DNA from: Phoronis australis
Lineage: Eukaryota; Phoronida; Phoronidae
NCBI GenBank assembly: GCA_002633005.1
Contig: NMRA01000392.1
Location: 309,863 to 373,862, forward strand
Direction of reading: 5' to 3'
Length of the DNA stretch: 64,000 nucleotides
Shown: positions 37,101 to 47,711 of the stretch, one piece after another
How the letters are laid out: every line of letters begins with the position of its first letter
How positions within the stretch are numbered: the first letter of the stretch is position 1
The notes under the pieces: model-generated
The model's input: the letters and a program-made list of their open reading frames with translations, nothing else
Databases searched by the model: none
What the model was told of the DNA's origin: nothing
Position numbers and translations under genes: made by a program

Positions 37101-40100
37101 TCTGTTGTCGCATATTATTTTACAGGACTGGCACATCACTTACTGGGGATATAATAATACTTCCCTCATCTCCCACACAATTGCCAATAGAAGTTGTCAC
37201 ATTTATATTTTTCAATGGTTGATTACCTTGCAGCCAAAAGTGGGACTTAAACAATTTTGTTCACATCTACACCCTCCAAACCAACCTAAAATAGTTGCTT
37301 AGCATTTATTTTTGTTGAGAAATGTCACAAAACAAAATTTGAGTTATCAGCCACATTCTGTGCGAATAGTTGAAGAACTGTAGTATTTTTATTTTCCTTA
37401 AATTTTGTAGATACGCTAAAATATCATTCACTTCACTTGAAGAATTACAGGCATGTACTTGGGTTATTGCATAGATGGTGGTGTGCATCTTTTTACACCT
37501 GGTTGCTACCTTCATGAGTGTGTCTAATGAAATTCTGCGCGTCATTAGTCCTGTGTTCAGATGTTCTTGATGAATGAGGTTCAGGTATGGTGGTAGTGTG
37601 GTTTAGAACAAAGGCATTTTAAGTTGATACAAGGGTCTCATGATGGTTGCTTGAATTCGGAATTGGCATTCATGAGCTTATTTTGTCACAGTTTGTACTT
37701 ATTGCTCTGTTTTTGTAGGTATTTTCACCATATTGCTGTAATGTGTACTGTTTCTTTTTGTCATTCATGAGCATCTTTGAAAATAGTTGCGAAACAATTC
37801 AGATGATTTTTGATACCTTGCAAGATAACGTAATGTCATTTATTATTGAACCTAAAATTTTGAATACTGAATTTAATTTCTAAATTAGTTAATGCTTGCC
37901 CGTCTTAGTGTAATTTGCAAGTTTGTTATGATTTGTTTGCTATAAAAAGTTGGTTTCATAATCAGTGTGTCCTCTCAACTGTCATATAACTAGTTTGAAA
38001 TTGTACTTATGGTTATGTTACTGATATTTAAAATACAATACACAGCTTACCAAACTCAGAAATTTGTTTTGTTAAGGAAATCAGCTACAGTTAAATAGAT
38101 GCACAGGATTGGGTTTACTTGTTGTGATGTTAACAATGGCATGCAATTTATATAGTGAAGTGGTGCAAATCTTAAGGAAATGGCAATTTCACAGTCTCTA
38201 CAGTTAGTTACTGATAGGGGAGATCAATACATTTCAATGGGTCCATTTATAATGTCAAGTTTTCATGCCATTCCATGCCTGAATAGCATGTTGACTTTGA
38301 AGTCAAGAAACCAAGGTTTGCATTATATAACTGCTATTACAATAGGGCTGTAAATCATGAGCAAGGCAAGTGTGGAAGAATAAGCAACATTGGTTGCCTA
38401 CCTTTAACTGCATAATTGATAAGACTTACTCTCAAGAGTGCCTTTGCTCCTTTCTTAGACAACATTATATGCTACTTAACTAATGACATGGTAGCAGCAA
38501 GCTTTTAGCTTAATTTGATCTAGCTCAAGTTAGCTACCTTAATGTTGTTGATAATCGGGAAATAATGGGCCAGATAGTTTCTTAATAAATTGTTGTGGGA
38601 ATTGTAATCACATTTCAATTGTTTCTTATTTATGTATTTGGATCCCCCTGTTGATGGCTAGCTAGTTTTATTGTTATTCTTCATCCCTCTGGATAGTGGC
38701 TGCTGATAAGATTATCATTGACTTTCCTATCTGACTGGTGGGTTGTATACAGCACTAAGGGATTAGCTGATAGCTAGCTTGTTGCTGTTGATTAATGCCT
38801 CAATTTTTCCAGGTGGCGAACAATTGAAATTTCCTTCATAGCTAGGTCATTGTTCTTCTTGTGATAAGATTTTCTTCAACAGATAAGATATTCTTCATTT
38901 TTATCAGCAGGATAAGACCTGTTGTTAGCTTTAGTTGACATCTGTTAAACCCAAGTTATGGTTTCTCGTTTAGGGTTTTGAACCCTATATGCGTAGCATA
39001 TTTTTAAAGTTATTGACTTTTTGTCTTATTTTTAACATTAGTTCATAGAAAGTGTAGTTGCATTGTCTTGTTCTATTTAGTTGCACATTCTTTCATCTTA
39101 ATTATCCTTCTGTTATAGAATAAATATTCCATTAAATATGAATAATAATGGCTAACTGGACAAAGCATTAGAAATTAAAACAGGTGGCTTAACAAAAATA
39201 TTTTCATCAATAAAATTGTTTTTAAAAGAAACTGCTGGCTTTGAGTAAGTCTTAACTATACTGATTGATGAGAAATGTGTATTTTTGTTACTTCAACTTT
39301 GTTACGACGAGGTCTGATAGCCGATTCAATCTACATAATTAAAATACGATTTTTTCTTTATTGTGACACAGGAAATGAAGTACTATAGAAATAATATTGG
39401 TTGTTGCTAGTCATAAGTCATAATAAAAGTTACACAAACAGTCAATGCATGATAGTGACAAATATGGATGATAATACTTGTCAAGATTTGTACAGTGACA
39501 CCTGGATTACCTCAAAGTCCAACTGCTGCCTGGTGGTTTGGCAATTGCCCCTATTATGTTGCACACAGAGAAGAATTAATGAGGAGCATATTATTGCCAC
39601 ATTGGATAAACGTTTATTTCACATAGCTAATCGCGTGTGCTTTCCCCCCTCAGTGTGTATATGATGGGTCTTGTTACCAAGGTACCTAAACTACATGGTT
39701 AACGGACTCATAAATACGGTCACGGACGCATGAACATGACTCACAGACCTGCAAAACCATCCACTGACTCACAAACACGGGAACGGACTCACAAAAACGG
39801 GACACGGACTCATATTCATGAGGGAACACAGTTAACGGACCGCCAAACACGGGTCATGGACTCATCGGCTTCTTGGGTCAGTTGACATCTACATTTTGTT
39901 CGTAAACTGTGTTTGGCTGTCCGTTAAACGTGTTTCTTCGTGAATGTGAGTCCCGTGTATTTGGATGAATGGAGATCGTGTTTTGTGAGTCCGTTCCCAT
40001 GTTTGTGAGTCAGTGGACGGTGCTTGCAGGTCCGTGAGTCATGTTCATGCGTCCGTGACCGTGTTTATGAGTCCCTTAACTGTGTAGTTTAGGGAACCTT

Positions 40101-43100
40101 GATTACCTAGAGAAAGATAACATCAGCAGCCTGAGGCGATTTAATTAACCACAACAGCATGTTGCGTTTGACCTAAATGGACAGATTCTGTGGAATGGAA
40201 ACCTGTGGAGTTGCCCAATTTCGACCGGCTAGGGTGTCATCAATAGTTATGGTAGTTATATGTAGTAGTTAAAGTAAATGTAGTTGTAAGAGCAGTAACA
40301 GTTATACTCAGTGTGACTCAGTCTTACCACGACTCCTCTGTTCTAAGATGAGCCTCACCTATCCAGGTGAGCGTCACCCCATGCTCTTATGCTAGTCTAT
40401 TCTCTGGAAGTCTTTTCTAGGCCGTTTTACACATTCCATCATGTCACTTATTTTCATCTTTTGGTCCAATACTTTTAAGAACTCTTGCTAAGTACTGATC
40501 AGCATAGTTGTCAATCATGTCACTTTGCCACCTGTCTGCTGGTAATGGTACTTTGTCTCCCTCTTCAACAGAATTTTGCAACACATATTGGAGAAGTTTT
40601 CCTGTGGCACTAATTTTAATTGCGATAGTAGAATGTACTTGTGATTTATGGCAATAACCGTTACTTTCAACTTTTCCAGAGAGTTTTACTACATACAGAT
40701 GGAGAAGTATTCTCGTGCTTCTCTGGCCGATGGTGTCCAACATGCTGAAGAACTGACAGTGACAACGGACTCGGAGATCTACCGAGTACTTAATCTTCAC
40801 TACAACCGCAACAACCAGTTAGAGGTGAGACTCACTTATTGTATTCTAATCACCTGATGTTACATAACAACTTTCTCTGGATCAGCATTATGTGTTGCGT
40901 TCATAGGGTTTCAACAACTTTAGGGTCTCAATTGTGTTGCCAAAACCCTATAGGACTGATTAACTTTACTGCCTCCTTTATGATTGCAAACATTGGGCTT
41001 TTTCTTTAGCTACAGCTGTTTTTACATGGGGAACAGTTGTCACGGTGCGAGTTGCCACTTTAGGTGCATTTACACTACATTAGATGGCAAACTGGGTCAG
41101 CATGAGTCATTTACTCGAAGACTGTCTGTGCATGCTTGCGTAGACTATAGTGAACGTCCAAACCATGTAGAATGCTAGCAAATCGCTCGTACCTACACTA
41201 TAACGCAAGTGTAACAGAGATGATCCCTTCTGCCTTGTCTCAGTTTGTGTTTGGACGTGTAATTGAAGCTGATCGAGTGCAACTTGCTCTACCTCACAAC
41301 CAGTGTCAAAAATGGCTGTCACGGTGTCAACTTGCCCCGTGTCGGTCATGCTTACACACACAAACTTTTACCCGATCAGCTGTTTCCCGTGTAAATCCAA
41401 CCAAGTAACTGCCCAAACATCCGCAAGACTTTACCCACTCCTTTAAACAGTTGGTTTTAGGTGACTGTTAAGAAGGCTGATAGATAGTAGTGCCGTTTTC
41501 ATGTATTTGGAAATCCCAGAAATATTTCAGGGAGGAATGCAAATGGTCATGTTCCAAAGGTCTCGCAAATACAGGAAAGTTGAGTCACCCCTATTGGCAG
41601 ACACTAACACTACACAGTCTATGCACTACAATGCTCGTGTCTGGACCAGTGGTTTATGGTAAAGATGATAATCAGAATTTTACTTGAATCAACAAACCAC
41701 ATAATTCATGAATAATTTTCCTCTCAGTATTAATCCTGCCTGCGAAATTTTGTGCACCTCAAAGTCCCTGTAAATTAGTGTCAAATACAGCATTTTCTTT
41801 GTAAAAATTTGCTTGAAAATACACAAAATTATTTCCGCCAATTTTCACTTGGAACCAGTATGTTGTGATAGCGGACAATGGCTACCTTGACCATGGGATT
41901 TTCAACTCCACTTTGTTGTCAGATTGGCCACTGAACTTGGAAGTGTTGTAATGAACATTCTCATGGTCAAGTCATGGTTGTCATTCTCAAAACCAATTTC
42001 AGTGCAACTTGGATTGAAAAGTAAGCCTTGATGTTTGAGGTTCCAGATTGCAGTTTTCAAAACTGCTTGGACTATAGAAAAAGACTTAGACTAAAATTTT
42101 TGTTTTCTCAACTTCACAAATTTTGCACATACATCAAACACCTAGATTTTTATAGAAATAAATAAGATTTTTTTTCAAATTACTTTACTGTTCAGCTGTT
42201 ACTAACAACAAGTGAAATTTTGTTGGCATACTAATTAGGTTTTGAAAAAGACAATTTTGCTTTATAAGTTTGTGAGATGCTGAATGCACTATCTTGTTTG
42301 GGAGGATGGCTAATTGTGCCCAACTGTTGAATGTGTCTAGAAGACTTCAGTAAGATTTGTACCCTCTGGCATCAGAATACTTCAGAAACAATAGGTCTTT
42401 TCATCAGCACATGCAGCCATGCTGATAATTGCTTCTACTTGTTTTTTAATATCAAATTTCTGGACAAGACTATCAGAAGGCAAATGTTTGCTAACCCAAG
42501 CGAATTACTATGAACCTCAGAAAGAAATCGGAGACTAATTCCGTACTCTTGCCATTAAATATACATTTGCTGGGAAATTGGTTGTCTAGAATTCTATTAT
42601 CTTTGACCGGGATAATTGCGAAGAAAATAGCTCCAATACTCATCTGCAATTTCCAAAAGCAATTTTTGCCTAAAATGGTGATTATCCAGTTGATGTAAAG
42701 CAAACTCAGACAGAATATTTCCGTTATTTGTGTTTTGATCCTGTCAGCATTTATTCCACACGTTCAGTTGTTGAGAAATGTGAATATTAATTTCAAAGGT
42801 CTTCATCAAATTCATTTTGTGACCACCCTAAGTATTCACAGAATGTTAAGATATCAAGAATGTTACTGATCAGTAATCGCATTAATAGTTATACAGTTGA
42901 ATCCCAAAAGTTATGTTTTCTTTGAGTGTCTGTACTATCATGAGCAGTTACAAGGTTCCAGTTGCCTCTGATTTTTTATGCTTGGGTCACCTATAAGTCA
43001 CATTCGTTATTTGTTGAATTTTATCAAAAATTTTGTGTGATTGGTCCTGCCCTGGTGATCACCAGGCCTATGTGAGCTTAATACAATCACATGGTGATGA

Positions 43101-46100
43101 TTAAGATATTACCAGGAGATAATTCACGTATTTAATGAGATGAAAAGTAAATTTCCCAGTCCAAGATAATTGGCTGAGAGCTGCTATTAAGATACGCTAT
43201 TAGTCATAATTTAAGTTTGTATGACACTGAGGTAATGGCTGTAAAGGAAATTATCTGTGTTAGAAGGAAATTGATGAATTATTCTATTTGCTACTACAAT
43301 TACTTGTTGATAGCATCTGCACTGTCTTGTTGATTGGGGATATCACAAGGTTGGCTTAGCTGAAACTGTGTGATTGCCTACAATTATAGCTCTTTTAATT
43401 ACTTGAGCTGCAAACTTCCTAAATGACTTTTCTCAGTAGCAATCAATGATTGCTACTTCCCTTAAACTGAAAACAATCTGTCTCTTTCATTTGATTTTAT
43501 GCTAACCTTAATAGCCTGAATAGGACTTCAGGAATTGTATGTGCACGTTTTGTGTTGCCAATGTTTGTTAGTGTATAAGATCTCGCTTTTAAAATTAGTT
43601 TTATGTAATTTCTGTTAAAAGCTGGCCCATCTTTTGTACTGTTCTCAGAAAACATAATTTGACATTCCAAGAATTTGCCAGCACTTCCTGTCATCACTAA
43701 GTCACGCGATGTGAATCATAACTGGGATGGTAATGCAATTCTGTTTTGTTTCAAGAGAATACCGTTTGTTATTTAGGGAGCATTCACATATTACGTCATT
43801 CAAAATTTGCCACTTTTTACCCCTTCCCCCCTCTGTCTTCACCCGTCACCATGATATAACTCCCCCCCATCCAGCCTCTAAATATGTTATTGCAGACATT
43901 ACCCCCTCCCCACCTTCCTAGTTTTGAAAGAACTGACATTTCATTGGATATTCCGTCTTTATGATTCGCTTTATAATCGTAAGTTGCATTTGCCACTGTT
44001 GTGCTCCTCAATGAAGTAAAGTTTGCCATTTCAACTATCAAACCAAAAATAATGAATTTTTTCATTAAAAAGTACACCAGGGGAGTGAGGATAGGACAGC
44101 AAAAACAAAAAGTTTTAATATTTTTGCGCTACCTGGTGGCCACTTTAAATTTTATAATACATTTTTGTCATTAGCCTCTCTATCCCCTAAACAACTCAAA
44201 GGATCGTTATGAACATTGGCAGATTTGTTCATGGTGAGAAGACTGCAACTGACATTGATTTTCAGATGGGTTTAACTGTTCTGGTGCCACCTAGGGGCAA
44301 TTTTGGTTTTTGAGTCTATAGCTGTATTGGTGGATCTTTTTGAAATTTGACAGATGTGTTCCTATGGAGATGGCAACAGATGATAATAACTTTTAGACCA
44401 ATCCGACTACAGCTGTGCCCCCTAGTGCATGGCAGTTTTATATTTTTTATGTTTGCCTCTGTTATTTGAATTATGGGTGGACTGTCGTGAAATTTGGCAA
44501 ATAGGTTTCGTTTAAGGAGACAACGATGCCTTTTCATTGTCTGGTGGATTTGACATATTCTGCACCTCCTACTGGCCATTCGAGTCCGTTTTTGGCGTCC
44601 ACCTCTTTATCCGACAAACTGTTCAAAGGATTATTATTAAACTTAGCAGTTGCTTCTGATGAAAAGACCATGGCTGACGCTGATCTTGAGATGGGTCTGA
44701 AAATGTGGCGGCCTCTTGTGGTGATTTTGTACTTGTACGACCACGGCTACCTGTATTGGTCGACTAAATGCGACAATGACTGCCTGAAACTTTTTGAACG
44801 GCTCTGACTGTAATGTTCTGCGTTGGACAGACAAAATCAAAGTCCGAGTTTGACGAGATGATTTTATTTACTAATTCCACTTGGAACCTCAGTGAAAACT
44901 TTGAATCCTTGTGAGAACCGTGTGAGAACTGTAAATCTATGAAAATACACAAAATACTCTAAATACATGACAATATTATATAAAACCGAATCTAAATTAA
45001 ATTGTTAACAATAGTCACTCTAAGAAACTAGTCAAAATTACTCAAATCTAAATGAATCGGTATATGAACTTTAAATCACATTTTACTAAACCAACATTTA
45101 TCTTAAAACGTAGTATATCTTAGAATATTTCATAGCTCATAAACTCTAATGAGACTTACAGAAATTGCTCCCTTTGATCTTATCCACGCATGAACATCCA
45201 ATTCTTGTTTTGTGTATCAGTATGATCCTTGTCAGTGACTGAATACACTCCTTGAGACTCTACAGACTCGGTGATCTGCCTAAAATACTTGATTCTCCAA
45301 AGTTACTGAGCTTCCTCGTCTCCTAACTTTTTCTTTTGAGAATGACGCTTATGTTTGCTCCAGAAATATTTATACTCTAAAATATGACTAAACATCACAT
45401 GGACACTGGTCAAGGCATAAGTACATCGGTGTGGGTGTTTCTTAGAATCAACCCACCTAAAACTGACCACTCCAAAACATGTTTTGGTGACCGTATCCTG
45501 TTTGTCAGAACTGCACTGAGAACTTAACAGAACTAAGGCTTTTCTGAAGAAATTGCGCAATACTCAATTTACCACAACAAGTTGTTTACAATACCAAGTC
45601 CCGTTCTAGAATATTTGTGACTTTCAAAATAGTTAACTGATATTAACTAACACATTTGTTCATAAATTTAATCATCGATTTATAATAAATCGTTACATAA
45701 TTCTAACATTTTTCATCAAAAATGTTACACTGACTACTGTAGTAGGCTACACCATAGTGGCAACTTTAGTTTCTACGTTTGCCTTTATATCTTTGGGGTC
45801 CCTTAGTACTTTTCACCAATTTTAGCAGTTTTGTTATAGATAAACGCCTTCCAGATTTTAGATGATGCAAGGTATTCTGTGCCATGCAGTGATCATTTTT
45901 ATGATACTAAAAACACCCTTGAAGCACACCGTTTGCAGTGCATCAATGGGTGCATTTCAACACTCAGCGTTGCTCTTGTTATCTTAAGTTACAACACTAT
46001 CGACTTCGTTTACTCTGTGGCCAGTCTCCCCTGAATCGGCAATCTGCAGAGCAAAATTTGAAATTTATTAATGAAACTTGAGGTGTTGTATGAGAGCAAT

Positions 46101-47711
46101 GTGAAACAATTCTGCCATATTTTAATTTAATCTTGCAAAAATAAATTCTGTCACAACACTGCATGTATGCGCAACAAGCTCACAATGTAAATCCCGTCTC
46201 CAACAAAACATGACCACTCCATTCGCTGGACATTCTGATCATGCCCTTATGTGTGTCGTCACTGTGATGATTTTCAGTGAGTAGGCAGTGTGCCTGTTCA
46301 TAAGGTAAGCTTAGTGAAATATCATCAAATCATGGGAGAATGAAAAAGCAGGTCCCGGTGCTAGGTGATCCAGTTTCCCAACGATATGTACTGTAAAGGA
46401 GATATTCTAATGAACCCACATGACTGTTGACGTCACTATGAGTCTAACCCCCCTCCCTACTGTCATAAATGGTCATCTTTTTGGAATGCCTTCCCCCATG
46501 CCTTCCCCCTCGAGTGATGATGTAATATGTAAACGCTCCCTTAGTCTCTAATATGGTGTCTAAAACTGAAGTAACATAGCCCTTGGTATCAAAGGAAAGT
46601 TTGTTTGCAGACGAGTCTTGGATGTACATTTGGAAAATATCATTTTAGGGATCAAAAATCAAGTCATATGCCTTGACATATATTTGGGAGATTGGATATG
46701 CTCTCAGTGAGGCATAGATCAATACCCTAGGAAGGCCCAAATTGAAACGTAAACTCAAAACACTGGGGTATCTAAAGATGAACCATTCTGCAGACAACTT
46801 GGGAATGAATGTGTGCGATAGATGACTTTGCTGAACTCAATGACATTTGGGTTTGTCGTCGCATCACAGGATTGATGGTGCCCAGTGAAACATGTTATCC
46901 TCTTTTAAATGTATTTCACGAATGTTTAGAATATTTGTGATAGCAACAATGTTTCTGCTCATGCCACAGTGAATTTTTAGTAATCAAAAAATTAATTACC
47001 TTTTTACTCTTTAAAATCAGGGCACTGAGATTTGTAGCTTGATGTTAATATTATTCCACCTCAAATTGGGAAGCTATGTGGTAAATTTTGATAAATCAAG
47101 TTGCAGCCTGCATCAGGGAACTATTTTGAAGTACATGCATTCATTAGGTCTGCATTTCCACTGCATTTTGTAACTTTTGAGCTGCCAATAACAAATTATG
47201 AACAATTAAGCCACTTAATTAAGGTTATAACATTGCTTTCATAATATTCCTTGTCATGATAGGATTTGATTTCCATTAACAAGAACATCGAAACATCAGT
47301 CACCCAAGAAAACATTTCAGAGTTTATCAGAGTTGGCCAATCTTGAAATTGCAACTTGGAAAATGACACATCTACACATTACCTGAGACTTGAGTTGTCT
47401 TCTCGTTCATCAACAGTTCAGGATCGGGTGACCTTGGGTAAATATTTTTGATATTGACGGCTAAATGTCATGTTGTCCCTTTTAAGTAGGTGACATGAAA
47501 TAAAGAAAAAGTAAACTTTTGACTTCAGGTCCCTGATAGCTTCAGAGCAGTGGTTCAGCTAACACTTCGGGAGTTCTTCAAGTCAATCTCCACTGGCAAG
47601 GATATTGAGCAGTCATGGAAGAAACAGATTTACAAGGTCATAGCGCGCCAAGATGAGCCAGTGCCAGAATACTTCAAGTCGGTCAATTGGATGGAGCAGT
47701 TGGCAGATTAA
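29522..47711 (+). CDS. prox1: prospero/Prox1 homeodomain transcription factor (whole gene, 4 coding exons)
   Basis: Nuclear transcription factor of the Prospero family, which in other animals controls neural, gut, lymphatic and lens differentiation. Joining 29522-31159, 35690-35844, 40680-40824 and 47529-47711 gives one open frame of 706 residues, close to vertebrate Prox1 (about 737). In order it shows a conserved N-terminal block, a KKARVEN block (about residue 126), a basic RRKKRK nuclear signal (about 157-162), a Gln-rich coiled-coil-like segment (about 187-215), an LKSEIVAAV block (about 270), a QTEAL block (about 403), then the atypical homeodomain and Prospero domain from about residue 550 to the end. 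Both inner intron positions (after NFR; after the QLE preceding VPDSF) match vertebrate Prox1 as I remember it. The start is the first ATG after a splice acceptor at 29500-29501. The exon is open in frame upstream of that ATG, so extra upstream coding sequence cannot be excluded. Confidence 0.96.
31160..35689 (+). other. prox1: prox1 U12-type (AT-AC) intron before the homeodomain
   Basis: The intron begins ATATCCTTTT (31160), an exact match to the minor-spliceosome AT-AC 5' consensus. It ends with ATCCTTAAC (35672-35680), a near-perfect U12 branch site, followed by an AC at 35688-35689, ten bases after the branch adenosine. Splicing is phase 0 and yields TSTLTPMHL, the sequence I recall at this position in Drosophila Prospero. 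The U2 alternative (AG at 35693-35694) would need a phase-2 GT donor, and only very weak ones exist. The known Drosophila gene has a U12 intron at this place. Contents: AT-rich sequence, a degraded copy of the 27.3-kb MITE at about 34338-34705, and the 203-bp tandem duplication at the 3' end. I see no other coding exon. Confidence 0.88.
34338..34705. mobile_element. Second copy of the 27.3-kb MITE (in the U12 intron)
   Basis: TCAGTCCACACTGGGACTAAC, GACAACTTACTCCACCTTATCAAGG, TGTTCATTGTCATGC and CTTAAAAGTGGAGTAAGTTG follow the same order as in 27298-27665. The right terminal repeat is decayed. Confidence 0.7.
35305..35710 (+). repeat. Perfect 203-bp tandem duplication across the homeodomain-exon acceptor
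   Basis: Bases 35305-35507 and 35508-35710 are identical by eye. Each copy holds a U12 branch site (35469-35477; 35672-35680), the AC acceptor (35485-35486; 35688-35689) and the first 21 coding bases of the homeodomain exon. Only the second copy continues into the homeodomain. Use of the first copy's acceptor gives [12 protein letters not shown] and a stop at 35523-35525. Confidence 0.95.
35690..35844 (+). CDS. prox1: prox1 homeodomain exon (residues 547 to the split R598)
   Basis: The exon encodes [18 protein letters not shown] through KWFSNFR, the first part of the atypical Prospero homeodomain including the WFSNFR segment of the recognition helix. It is almost identical to insect Prospero over its length ([19 protein letters not shown]). 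The 3' end is AACTTCAG|GTAGTC, leaving AG of an Arg codon completed by the next exon. The phase-2 break directly after NFR is shared with vertebrate Prox1. The start was set by the AC acceptor of the U12 intron. Confidence 0.93.
38418..38906. promoter_or_regulatory. Homotypic cluster of GATA-factor sites (candidate enhancer)
   Basis: WGATAR words on either strand start at 38418, 38549, 38572, 38704, 38712, 38728, 38768, 38862, 38881 and 38901. Seven lie within the 203 bases 38704-38906, where about one is expected in AT-rich DNA. A further GATAAG follows at 38911. The sites are not in a tandem repeat: their flanks differ. Its place in a prox1 intron suggests an enhancer; GATA2 is a known regulator of vertebrate Prox1. 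Function here is inferred. Confidence 0.45.
39678..40101. mobile_element. Foldback (hairpin) element with arms of about 190 bp built from short repeats
   Basis: The left arm runs from CAAGGTACCTAAACTAC and the right arm ends GTAGTTTAGGGAACCTTG, its reverse complement with few differences. Pairing continues through both arms: GTCACGGACGCATGAACATG at about 39719 matches CATGTTCATGCGTCCGTGAC... reversed at about 40039. The arms are themselves made of degenerate units of about 20-25 bases around ACGGACTCACAAACACGGG. No coding capacity. A MITE or foldback transposon; the target duplication is not clear. A decayed relative lies at about 48740-49095. Confidence 0.8.
40680..40824 (+). CDS. prox1: prox1 exon: homeodomain C-terminal end and start of Prospero domain
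   Basis: Acceptor TTTTCCAG at 40672-40679; donor GAG|GTGAGA at 40824/40825. It completes R598 and encodes [17 protein letters not shown] through HYNRNNQLE (residues 599-646). [10 protein letters not shown] is the invariant homeodomain-Prospero junction helix of the family. The exon ends in phase 0, as in vertebrate Prox1. Confidence 0.96.
43990..44620. repeat. Reverse-oriented fragment of the CTCF-like-box repeat
   Basis: Boxes read on the opposite strand: CTACCTGGTGGCCAC (44139), GCCACCTAGGGGC (44288), GCCCCCTAGTG (44416), CTCCTACTGGCCATT (44567), about 140-150 bases apart, with TTTGAAATTTGACAGATG-type linkers. It lies in the last prox1 intron. Confidence 0.6.
45750..45985. repeat. Short reverse-oriented fragment of the same repeat, with its end
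   Basis: GCCTTTATATCTTTGGGGTCC, GATCATTTTTATGATACT and the end GGTGCATTTCAACACTCAGC (about 45950) are the reverse complement of 53565-53650. No box is well preserved. Confidence 0.6.
47529..47711 (+). CDS. prox1: prox1 last coding exon (C-terminal Prospero domain, stop)
   Basis: Acceptor CAG at 47526-47528. It encodes residues 647-706, [17 protein letters not shown] through [16 protein letters not shown], then TAA at 47709-47711. [23 protein letters not shown] and VPEYFKS are hallmark Prospero-domain segments, matching vertebrate TLREFF and PSWKKAIYKVI. The ending is close to other invertebrate Prospero proteins. Confidence 0.96.
   Translation, partial: VPDSFRAVVQLTLREFFKSISTGKDIEQSWKKQIYKVIARQDEPVPEYFKSVNWMEQLAD

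Larger units (their letters stand above)
35845..40679 (+). other. prox1: prox1 intron between homeodomain exon and next exon
   Basis: GT-AG intron (GTAGTC ... TTTTCCAG). No additional coding exon is visible. Most is AT-rich single-copy-looking sequence. Two blocks stand out: a dense run of GATA sites at 38418-38906 and a foldback element at about 39678-40101. Open frames at 36819-37302 and 39401-39664 are chance-length and show no recognisable protein. Confidence 0.85.
40825..47528 (+). other. prox1: prox1 last intron
   Basis: GT-AG intron (GTGAGA ... GACTTCAG). No extra exon seen. It contains reverse-oriented fragments of the box-carrying repeat also found at 53.5-59.1 kb (about 44090-44620 and 45750-45980), a possible short-element block with GGTGCATTTACAC and GTGTAAAT at opposite ends (about 41060-41400), and otherwise AT-rich sequence. 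The short frames at 43817-44077 and 44316-44807 lie in or beside repeat and are not supported as genes. Confidence 0.8.
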
